A stretch of 28,463 nucleotides of DNA from a virus. Under the pieces are notes generated by a model. It was not told the DNA's origin. It saw only the letters and a list, made by a program, of their open reading frames with translations, and ran no database searches. Each line of letters begins with the position of its first letter. Within the stretch, counting starts at the first letter, position 1. Location of the stretch: IMG/VR virus record IMGVR_UViG_3300045975_000174, positions 1-28,463 of that record; one strand, given 5' to 3'. Shown here piece after piece: positions 6,794-12,170 of the stretch. The translations under genes were made by a program, and so were the position numbers.

Positions 6794-6825
6794 GTACGTG
6801 TACTCCCTGGCCGGCGCCTGGCCGG

Positions 6826-7047
6826 CTATGCCTTGAACGGTAACGGTAATCGCGGAACCTGGCCGGCGACGTCCGGCCGATACTGCCGACACCACGATCG
6901 AAAATCATCCGAGGCGGCCGGATATGCCTGCCAGGTAGGCGCAAATCCGCGGCCGGCTAGCCAATCTGCCAGCGCCGATCGAAGATCCCGCAGCCTAGCG
7001 GGATCGGTGCACGTATTCTGCTCGGCTAGGTTAGCGTTTGGATCCAC
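6826..7047 (-). CDS. Hypothetical protein, 73 aa, GTG start
   Basis: GGAGGG six bases before the GTG at 7047, lying across the stop of the upstream gene, supports this start. The protein is a single Trp-containing helical domain: PARLRDLRSALADWLAGRGFAPTWQAYPAASDDFRSWCRQYRPDV. It ends in a basic hydrophobic tail. No family was recognised. It shares the operon's GTAC/GGCC-rich base use. Confidence 0.6.
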   Translation of the reverse strand: MDPNANLAEQNTCTDPARLRDLRSALADWLAGRGFAPTWQAYPAASDDFRSWCRQYRPDVAGQVPRLPLPFKA

Positions 7048-7050
7048 GGG

Positions 7051-7785
7051 TTACCCTCCGATCTTCCCGATACACTCCGGACCAAATCCGGATTCAATCG
7101 AGGCAGGTACCGTGAGTACGCGCCCGCAGCGCCCGCAGCGCCCGGCATGTAACACCCTGGCAGGTTCGATCGGGCGGCCGAGCCATAGCCGGCCGATCGT
7201 CCAATCAAACGCGCGCACTGGCAGGCTATCAGGCTTGTACGCCGATTTACGGGTTAGGCGGATCGTACCGCGCGACGCGTCCAGCATGCCGACGTACGAA
7301 TAATCGGCCGTGTTATCCGGACCTGTCAGCAGCGCGACAAAGTACACAGGTCCGCGATCGGCGTACTGGCTGCCAGGTTCGGGATCCTTCCGGCTAACCT
7401 TGAACGTGTACCGGCTAGCCTGGCCTATCAACGTGAAAATCGCATTGCCTGCCAGGATGAACGTTTGGCCGATCGGCCGGCCAGGTTCGGCGCTGTCGAC
7501 AGGTTCGGCCGCGGCCTGGCCGGCGACAGGTTCGGCAGGTTCGGCCGCTACAGGTTCGGGCGCCGGCGCCTGGCGCACAGGTTCGGCCGGCCGGCTAGCA
7601 GGTTCAATCGGGCGCCTGGCTGCCTGCCTGGCCGGCGCCGGCATAGCGGCCGGCATCTCAAAATCAGGTCCGCCGATGATACCGGCCAGCGGATCAGCAA
7701 TCGGCGCCGCACAACCTACGCGATCGTCTGTCGGCGCCGCGGTAATCCCGCGTTGAATCCGAGCTAACGTCTGCCATGCTGTCAT
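7051..7785 (-). CDS. DUF6011-like protein with Ala-Glu-Pro-Val repeat linker, 244 aa
   Basis: Three parts are visible. The N-terminus is short and helical (AWQTLARIQRGIT). From about 45 to 105 there is a low-complexity linker of repeated AEPV/EPV units, encoded by repeats of the nonamer CCGAACCTG. The rest is a beta-rich region, ending with GRCGRCGRVLTVPASIESGFGPECIGK. The pattern CxxCGRxLTxPxSxxxGxGPxC is that of DUF6011, a putative metal-binding tail found in phage and actinobacterial proteins of unknown role. The middle (FILAGNAIFTLIGQASRYTFKV) resembles the ligand-type domain often joined to it. GGGAGG precedes the ATG. It is the largest product of the leftward operon. Confidence 0.7.
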   Translation of the reverse strand: MTAWQTLARIQRGITAAPTDDRVGCAAPIADPLAGIIGGPDFEMPAAMPAPARQAARRPIEPASRPAEPVRQAPAPEPVAAEPAEPVAGQAAAEPVDSAEPGRPIGQTFILAGNAIFTLIGQASRYTFKVSRKDPEPGSQYADRGPVYFVALLTGPDNTADYSYVGMLDASRGTIRLTRKSAYKPDSLPVRAFDWTIGRLWLGRPIEPARVLHAGRCGRCGRVLTVPASIESGFGPECIGKIGG

Positions 7786-7803
7786 CGTGCGACGCCTCCC
7801 TGT

Positions 7804-7836
7804 GCGTCAAAAGATTGACACTCTTACCGGAGTGTC
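7804..7836. repeat. Overlapping inverted repeats at the gap between two leftward genes
   Basis: GACACTC (7817-7823) and GAGTGTC (7830-7836) form a perfect 7-bp hairpin with loop TTACCG that spans the stop codon of the upstream gene. Overlapping it, GCGTCAA (7804-7810) and TTGACAC (7815-7821) form a 6-of-7 inverted repeat with a 4-nt centre. The two pairings exclude each other, so the site could switch, attenuate or stabilise the leftward transcript ahead of the DUF6011-like gene. Confidence 0.4.
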
Positions 7837-8036
7837 TCAATATCGAACACTACAGGCTCGACAAGGATCCGCACGTGGTCGACGTCGGCGCTGCAGGATT
7901 GAAAGACGTCGGAGTAAATCGAGACGTATCGGTTAGCCTGCGCTTGCGTCACGTGCCGATCCACGGCCGTACCTTTGGCCGTTATCAACGTGACGTTGAA
8001 CAGCGTGAAAGTGGATCCCGGCGCCGGCGCTGTCAT
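7824..8036 (-). CDS. Hypothetical protein, 70 aa, first full gene of the leftward operon
   Basis: Unknown family. The ATG at 8036 overlaps the stop of an 11-codon leader ORF as ATGA; the alternative TTG at 8045 has no ribosome site. The protein is a small beta-rich domain: STFTLFNVTLITAKGTAVDRHVTQAQANRYVSIY, then DHVRILVEPVVFDIETLR. There are no knuckles. Because it lies closest to the promoter, it may be the first and most abundant early product. Confidence 0.6.
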   Translation of the reverse strand: MTAPAPGSTFTLFNVTLITAKGTAVDRHVTQAQANRYVSIYSDVFQSCSADVDHVRILVEPVVFDIETLR

Positions 8037-8068
8037 TCGGACCAAATCACGTTAGCGTTAGGCCGCAT
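8033..8068 (-). CDS. Possible 11-aa leader peptide (MRPNANVIWSE)
   Basis: The ATG at 8068 is preceded by GGGAGGG at ideal spacing, the best ribosome site at the head of the operon. It opens a frame of 11 codons whose TGA overlaps the next ATG. Since the 70-aa gene itself has no ribosome site, ribosomes probably load here and restart downstream. It could be a genuine leader that couples translation to regulation, or simply a loading platform. Confidence 0.4.
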   Translation of the reverse strand: MRPNANVIWSE

Positions 8069-8079
8069 AGTGATCCCTC

Positions 8080-8092
8080 CCTGGCTGCCAGG
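8080..8092. repeat. CCTGGC-T-GCCAGG palindrome in the leader of the leftward transcript
   Basis: Perfect 6-bp arms around one base lie between the predicted transcription start and the leader ORF. It shares CCTGGC with the inverted repeat around the promoter, so one regulator could bind both. Confidence 0.4.
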
Positions 8093-8113
8093 CTAGCAGA
8101 TACCTTGCCAATA

Positions 8114-8147
8114 GCCTGGCCTAACCTAGTCGATTATCAGGCCAGGC
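8114..8147. promoter_or_regulatory. 9-bp inverted repeat flanking the -10 of the leftward promoter
   Basis: GCCTGGCCT (8114-8122) and AGGCCAGGC (8139-8147) are exact reverse complements separated by 16 bases. The -10 box and predicted start point lie between the arms, a natural place for a repressor or autoregulator. As RNA or DNA it could also form a hairpin. Confidence 0.5.
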
Positions 8148-8161
8148 GCCGGCGCTGTCAA
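8133..8161 (-). promoter_or_regulatory. Strong sigma-70-type promoter for the leftward operon
   Basis: On the minus strand TTGACA (8161-8156) and GATAAT (8138-8133) are separated by exactly 17 bases, matching 11 of 12 consensus positions. The predicted start near 8126 gives a leader of about 58 bases before the 11-codon ORF. This is the best promoter seen in the window. The spacer contains the palindrome GCGCCGGCGC. Confidence 0.75.
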
Positions 8162-8219
8162 GTCTACTAATCCGAGCCTGCCAGGTAGTAAGTCTAGCTA
8201 GCGCACGAATTGCACACGC

Positions 8220-8237
8220 CTGCCTGCTAGTAGGCAG
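8220..8237. repeat. CTGCCT/AGGCAG inverted repeat
   Basis: Perfect 6-bp arms enclose GCTAGT in the control region, upstream of the leftward promoter and downstream of the direct repeats. It could be an operator half-site pair; no partner protein is evident. Confidence 0.35.
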
Positions 8238-8412
8238 AACTGCACGCAGCTGCGCATGCTTACGCCTCAAGTACCCAGTCCTGCGCATGGCTGCACAGTC
8301 CTGCCCAAAGGTGCTCGAATTGTCACAGGGGTAGGCCGCCGACGCCTGCGAAAAGGGGTACCGAGCACACCTGTCACTTTTTCGTTTTCTATTTCGCCGA
8401 TGACTGTGCTAA

Positions 8413-8432
8413 AGCGTCAACGAATTGACGCT
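8413..8432. repeat. AGCGTCAA-CGAA-TTGACGCT inverted repeat
   Basis: Perfect 8-bp arms surround CGAA. The half-site TTGACRC recurs at 7804-7821, 572-578 and 17637-17673, so this looks like a shared operator, although TTGAC also resembles a -35 element on either strand. Confidence 0.45.
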
Positions 8433-8481
8433 CCTAATAGCGGTGCCCTGGCGGTGACCTAGCGGTCAGCGTCATCGAGCC

Positions 8482-8511
8482 TTGACAGCTCGCGCCAAGC
8501 GGCTGGATGAT
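8482..8511 (+). promoter_or_regulatory. Candidate promoter for the rightward block
   Basis: TTGACA (8482-8487) is followed after 18 bases by GATGAT (8506-8511). Transcription would begin within a base or two of the ATG at 8520, giving a leaderless message; the gene indeed lacks a clear ribosome site. The -10 match is only four of six. Confidence 0.35.
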
Positions 8512-8519
8512 GCTCGCCT

Positions 8520-9587
8520 ATGAGCCGAGTGATTGGCGACAGCTCCCAGGCGGTCACGCAGTCCGGACAACCGATTGGCATCGGCACGGGCGCCGAGCCT
8601 CCACCGCACGCGCCGCACGAAGTGTCGCAGGGCGTCGACGATGCCGCGCGCACGGTGCCTGGCGACAAGCGCGCGAACGAGCAGGAGCTGACGCCGCTCA
8701 AGCCAGCGACACGTCCGCCGCTCAGCGGCAAGCGACTCGTCGCCGCGGTGGGCGAGGCCAAGGCGCGCATCATCGAAGCGGGCCGTGCCCTCACGGGCGG
8801 CGCGCGACCGAGTGTCGCAACGGCGCAGGTCGAGACGGTTGCGATGCCGAAAGCTGTGCCGGTGCAAGCAGCTCTTTCTGTTGCTCCGATTACCGATCAA
8901 GTTGCACACGCTGAACAGGTTGAGCAGGCTAAGCATGTAGTCGTCGACACCGACTCACCTGGCGACGTGGCCGACGCTGCGCTGATGGTGGCAGACGCAG
9001 TCGAAGCAGACGTGGTCGACTACGACATCGGCGAGCAGCCGCCGCTCAGCCCGGTCCTCCCGCACATGCGCGCAGCGAGCGACACCGACACGCCCTCGCG
9101 TGGCATCCCGACACCGGTCGCCGATCCTGGCAAGCGCGTCACGGGCGGCTTCGGCGACATGGGCGACGCGCAGTACTTCCCGCTCGACGGAACCGAGCTG
9201 CGCACGCTCATTGAGAAGCTGCTGGACGACATCAAGGCGCGCATCCGCGACGACGGCCGGTTCACGATCGCGCTGACCTACCCACGTGTCACTGCGCGCG
9301 TTGACGTCACGATCGAAGGTGTCGCGTCCGACAGCGGCTTCACGATTCCGAAAGTGCTCGCGCCTAGACCTAGCGGTCAGCCAGGCACGACGCCGATCGA
9401 CATCGCGCGCGCGTACGGCGAGGAGATCGTGTTTGTCGTGTCCGCGCAGCGCCAGGAGTTCGATGCGGCTGGGCAATCGATCTCGCCGCCCAACGCCATG
9501 CGCGAGGAGCTGCAGCTGGGGATACCGCAGAAGCGGCGTGTCGACGTGCCGGGCGGCCATTTGATCGTCGACGTCGTCACACGATGA
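8520..9587 (+). CDS. Large protein of unknown function, 355 aa, first rightward gene
   Basis: Family not recognised. Residues 1-110 are Pro/Ala/Gly-rich and probably disordered, with a helical KRLVAAVGEAKARIIEAGRAL stretch. Residues 110-215 are acidic and Val/Ala-rich. From about 220 a folded domain begins: YFPLDGTELRTLIEKLLDDIKARIRDDGRF, then beta strands TIALTYPRVTARVDVTIEGV and EEIVFVVSAQRQEF. The ATG has no good ribosome site, and a candidate promoter would make it leaderless. Its position ahead of the packaging genes suggests a virion or assembly role. Confidence 0.7.
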   Translation: MSRVIGDSSQAVTQSGQPIGIGTGAEPPPHAPHEVSQGVDDAARTVPGDKRANEQELTPLKPATRPPLSGKRLVAAVGEAKARIIEAGRALTGGARPSVATAQVETVAMPKAVPVQAALSVAPITDQVAHAEQVEQAKHVVVDTDSPGDVADAALMVADAVEADVVDYDIGEQPPLSPVLPHMRAASDTDTPSRGIPTPVADPGKRVTGGFGDMGDAQYFPLDGTELRTLIEKLLDDIKARIRDDGRFTIALTYPRVTARVDVTIEGVASDSGFTIPKVLAPRPSGQPGTTPIDIARAYGEEIVFVVSAQRQEFDAAGQSISPPNAMREELQLGIPQKRRVDVPGGHLIVDVVTR

Positions 9588-9613
9588 CGCTGGAGCGTCG
9601 TAGCGGAGGAGCT

Positions 9614-9982
9614 ATGCACCCACAAGAACAACTGTTCCGGTCCTGCCTGGCGACGATCGACAGCCTGGCTGCGCGCGTCGAGTCGAACGAGCGCCGTCCG
9701 TCGGCTGACCACATTACGAGTGTCCTGCGTGGGGTGCACGCGCAGCTCACGTCCCTGCTGCCGCCGCCGGACGACGAGGACGTGCAGGCGCCTGCGCGGC
9801 CGGCCTACACGGCGCTCGACCCCTCGGAACCGATTGTGCTACCCTCGACCGACCAAAACGGGCAGGCGACTGCCGCCACGGAGGACGCAGCGCATGGCGA
9901 GGAAACCACAAGTGCTGAAGGTGCGGATGGTGGACAGCCCGTCGATGCCGCCGGGCATGTCAGCCGAAGCGAAGAAGCGTGA
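9614..9982 (+). CDS. Hypothetical protein, 122 aa, acidic C-terminus
   Basis: GGAGGAGCT directly before the ATG at 9614 makes this the preferred start. An alternative ATG at 9584 overlaps the previous stop as ATGA and would add 10 residues. The N-terminal half is helical (EQLFRSCLATIDSLAARVESNERR; HITSVLRGVHAQLTSLL). The rest is an acidic, Pro/Ala/Gly-rich tail. The last 89 bases also encode the start of the next gene in another frame. Role unknown. Confidence 0.65.
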   Translation: MHPQEQLFRSCLATIDSLAARVESNERRPSADHITSVLRGVHAQLTSLLPPPDDEDVQAPARPAYTALDPSEPIVLPSTDQNGQATAATEDAAHGEETTSAEGADGGQPVDAAGHVSRSEEA

Positions 9983-10133
9983 GCAGGAATCGCGCGACGA
10001 GGACGATCATCGTCAGCTGACGCGCGCTGAGGAAATCCGCGAGGACAAGTCGCGCATGGCCGGCGTGCTGCGACACCATCGGAAGCAAATGCGTGCGGTG
10101 CAGCGCATGTCGCGCACGTTCGGTGCACGCTGA
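9894..10133 (+). CDS. Small charged helical protein, 79 aa
   Basis: The ATG at 9894 has GGAGG nine bases upstream, so it looks genuinely translated although it overlaps the previous gene by 89 bases. The product is highly charged: AEAKKREQESRDEDDHRQLTRAEEIREDKSRM, then a very basic end (RHHRKQMRAVQRMSRTFGAR). Its TGA overlaps the next ATG as TGATG. No known family; it could bind nucleic acid or act in assembly. Confidence 0.6.
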   Translation: MARKPQVLKVRMVDSPSMPPGMSAEAKKREQESRDEDDHRQLTRAEEIREDKSRMAGVLRHHRKQMRAVQRMSRTFGAR

Positions 10134-10474
10134 TGGCACAAGACAACGAACCCCTTCGTGTCGAAGGCGGGTATCTCAACCGGCCCTATCCGATCAACTC
10201 AATGGCGGACGTGCACCGCGCGAAGGTGCTGCCGCCGCCTCGATCACAGCGCCTGCCGCCGCCGCCGAAGAAAGCACGGCCGTCGATGCTGTCACGTGTG
10301 CGATCGGCGGCCAGTTCGATCTCACGCAAACTCGCGCCGGCCGATGACACACCGTCCGATCCCGAACAGCCGCGCAGCGCCTTCGACTCGGTGCTCAAGC
10401 GCAACCAGATGTTGAAGAAGATGAGCGATCGGGAGCCGTCGCGCGCGCGCCGGAATGGATCGCGGAGAAGCTGA
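10133..10474 (+). CDS. Hypothetical protein, 113 aa, Pro-rich middle and Arg-rich tail
   Basis: Coupled to both neighbours by TGATG overlaps. It begins AQDNEPLRVEGGYLNRPYPI, continues with a Pro-rich stretch near 33-47 and a basic helix (MLSRVRSAASSISRKLA), and ends SRARRNGSRRS. It is likely disordered in large part. It is one of a set of small proteins in the late block that finish in Arg-rich tails, which would suit contact with packaged DNA or RNA. Function unknown. Confidence 0.6.
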   Translation: MAQDNEPLRVEGGYLNRPYPINSMADVHRAKVLPPPRSQRLPPPPKKARPSMLSRVRSAASSISRKLAPADDTPSDPEQPRSAFDSVLKRNQMLKKMSDREPSRARRNGSRRS

Positions 10475-10707
10475 TGCCGAAAGAACGCACCAAGGAATCC
10501 GGCGTCCCGATCGGGACCAAACTCAAGCGGCAGCTGCCGTTCCGTCCCAAGGACATTCGTCTGCCGCGCGAGCGCGCCGACGATCGCGATCCGCGCTTGC
10601 CCCCTGCGGGGCCGCTCGAAGGCGTGCGCGAGGGACTTGAAGTCATCAAGAACGTCGGCAGGCAATCACGTCGATCGAACGGCCGCAGCCGCGGCAGGAA
10701 CGCCTAG
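10474..10707 (+). CDS. Small basic protein, 77 aa
   Basis: Begins in a TGATG overlap with the previous gene. Composition is dominated by Arg, Lys and Pro: TKLKRQLPFRPKDIRLPRER, a short helix (GVREGLEVIKNVG), then a QSRRSNGRSRGRNA tail. No Cys, no enzyme motif. It is too basic for a free cytosolic enzyme and is probably bound to nucleic acid or to an acidic virion partner. Confidence 0.6.
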   Translation: MPKERTKESGVPIGTKLKRQLPFRPKDIRLPRERADDRDPRLPPAGPLEGVREGLEVIKNVGRQSRRSNGRSRGRNA

Positions 10708-10709
10708 TC

Positions 10710-10904
10710 ATGCCAGGCGCCAAAGGCTACACGCCGGTCAAATCCAAAGCGCAGTCGCGGGCGCTGTTCGCCAAGGCCAACCGCGGCGAGCTGCCCATGC
10801 ACGAGGCCCGCGGCAAGACGCGCGCCGCTGACTTCAAATCGCTGCCCGAACGCAAGGGCAAGAAGGCGTCCGGCCGCGCCAAGCGGTCCCGATCCCGCTC
10901 CTAA
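10710..10904 (+). CDS. Small basic protein with SKAQxRALFAxA motif, 64 aa
   Basis: The stretch YTPVKSKAQSRALFAKANRGEL resembles the SKAQ-R-LF motif of short phage and bacterial proteins such as DUF3008-like ones. Their function is not known, although they are frequent near head genes. The C-terminus is Lys/Arg/Ser-rich (GKKASGRAKRSRSRS). AGGAA upstream supports the ATG, two bases after the previous stop. Confidence 0.6.
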   Translation: MPGAKGYTPVKSKAQSRALFAKANRGELPMHEARGKTRAADFKSLPERKGKKASGRAKRSRSRS

Positions 10905-10905
10905 C

Positions 10906-10935
10906 TTGCTAGACTTCCGGCAGTCGGCTTATGCT
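10906..10935 (+). promoter_or_regulatory. Candidate promoter ahead of the packaging genes
   Basis: TTGCTA (10906-10911) and TATGCT (10930-10935) are 18 bases apart in the only gap between the small-protein run and the packaging genes. Each hexamer matches four of six consensus positions. The start point would lie near 10942, two bases before an ATG at 10944 that opens a long frame. Confidence 0.35.
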
Positions 10936-10983
10936 GACCGCTGATGGCGATTGCCCGCCCGTCAATTACAGGAGCTGCCGTTC

Positions 10984-11340
10984 ATGCTGTGGCTGCGCCG
11001 TTGGCTTCGCCCCACGCCTCCACCGGATCTGTCCCAGCTGCTCGCGCACCTGCAGCACCTGCAGCGTCGACAGCAGGAAACCAACAGCCTCTTGCGGGAA
11101 CTGCTGGTCGCCCTGACACAGCGTCCGGCCGCGACGCCGCACACACCAGCGGTACCGGACCCGTCGCCACGCCCACCAGCAGCGGCGACAACGGACCCGT
11201 CACGCTCCCGCCCGCGGACGGATCAGCACGTGTTCTACCAGACGAGGGAAATGGCACTCGAACAGCAGGTCGAGCGCGCGGTCGCCGAGGCAAAACGCGC
11301 GTCCGACGGCGTACGCATCGTCGGCCCGTTGAGCGAGTAA
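10984..11340 (+). CDS. Hypothetical protein, 118 aa, helical with Pro-rich centre
   Basis: AGGAG nine bases before the ATG is a good ribosome site. The N-terminus is MLWLRRWLRPTPPPD, followed by a heptad-like helix (LSQLLAHLQHLQRRQQETNSLLRELLVAL), a Pro-rich linker and a second helix (EMALEQQVERAVAEAKRASDG). It may oligomerise by coiled coil. A second open frame runs through the whole of this gene into the putative small terminase, so either two proteins overlap here or a frameshift joins them. Confidence 0.6.
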   Translation: MLWLRRWLRPTPPPDLSQLLAHLQHLQRRQQETNSLLRELLVALTQRPAATPHTPAVPDPSPRPPAAATTDPSRSRPRTDQHVFYQTREMALEQQVERAVAEAKRASDGVRIVGPLSE

Positions 11341-11441
11341 CTGACGTCGATCCCGCCAACTTCACCGCGACGCCGGCACACGCCGATCTGCCGCGCCTGG
11401 TCGAGCCACGACAGGACGGCGGCCGTCACGCGGTGCACCCG

Positions 11442-12167
11442 ATGCCCTTCGAGCTGCCGCGGACGGACGAAGTGCGACTGAAGCTGCGCGAGATCCACCG
11501 ACGGATCTGCGGGGCCAACACCAACGGCCACGGTCTGCCGACGGAGCTGCCGACGATTCCTGGCGTGTGCTCGCTGTCGATCGCCGCTCGGTTTATCGAC
11601 GGCGGCCGTCCGCGCTTTATCGCGCTCGTCCAGCAGGCGATGCTCAATCGCATTGCGTGCGCGGAGAAGTGGTGGCTGGTCTACGCCGAGCTGACGGCGA
11701 ACGAACGGGCCATCGTCAGTTTCGATGACGTCTGCGCGGCCAGTGGTGTCCGCCCCTCAGAGCTGATGGCAAACGTCGTCGCGGTCGCGATGGAGTTCGA
11801 ACAGGACGTCGGCAATCTCGTCGCGGCGACGACGCACCCGGCGATCGTGCATCAGGCCGCCAAGTCGGCGAAGCGTATCGGCGGCGACTACGCCCACATT
11901 GCGGTCAAGGACCGCGAGATGCTGTTCCAGCATCACGGCTTCGTGCCGGTGCCGAAGGCGGCGATCGTCAGCGTGCATGCCAACGCGTCCGCGACGGCGC
12001 AAGCGGCTGCCGCGGCTGCGGTCGATCCCTCCGTCCCGTCCTTCGCTGACACCATGCGGTCGCTGTCGGGCGTGCGCGAGCAAGTCCATCGGCAGCTCGG
12101 CGAGGCGGATCCGGCGCTGGAGCCGATCGACGTCATGCCCTCGCGGGCGACCGTCCCGGCTGAGTGA
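11442..12167 (+). CDS. Putative terminase small subunit
   Basis: The gene ends four bases before the large terminase, the usual small-subunit position, where the protein recognises DNA for packaging. The product is helical, with DEVRLKLREIHRRICG, FIALVQQAMLNRIACAEKWWLVYAEL, VSFDDVCAASGVRPSELMAN (a possible helix-turn-helix), an Ala-rich stretch and a VREQVHRQLGE helix. The start is uncertain: this frame has no good ribosome site near 11433 (GTG) or 11442 (ATG) and stays open back to an ATG at 10944, which would add 166 low-complexity residues. Assignment rests on context more than on motif. Confidence 0.55.
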   Translation: MPFELPRTDEVRLKLREIHRRICGANTNGHGLPTELPTIPGVCSLSIAARFIDGGRPRFIALVQQAMLNRIACAEKWWLVYAELTANERAIVSFDDVCAASGVRPSELMANVVAVAMEFEQDVGNLVAATTHPAIVHQAAKSAKRIGGDYAHIAVKDREMLFQHHGFVPVPKAAIVSVHANASATAQAAAAAAVDPSVPSFADTMRSLSGVREQVHRQLGEADPALEPIDVMPSRATVPAE

Positions 12168-12170
12168 TCT

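Larger units (their letters stand above)
8069..8519. other. 451-bp control region between leftward and rightward gene blocks
   Basis: This is the only stretch over 300 bases without a gene. It holds the leftward promoter and its flanking repeats, several further inverted repeats (listed separately), the CTAGCTAG run near 8194, and two direct repeats: CTGCGCATG (8250-8258, 8281-8289) and CAGTCCTGC (8276-8284, 8296-8304). A candidate rightward promoter lies at its right end. No frame with a ribosome site was found. The layout fits a genetic switch or early/late boundary. Confidence 0.55.

Noticed and set aside
8161-8304. CRISPR-like or integrase attachment array in the control region
   Set aside because: Repeats are short and irregular, spacers are not uniform, and no cas or integrase gene is present.
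11246-11252. GGGAAAT as a -1 slippery heptamer joining the 10984 gene to the terminase frame
   Set aside because: Codon boundaries in the 10984 frame are AGG-GAA-ATG, so the heptamer is out of register for tandem slippage.
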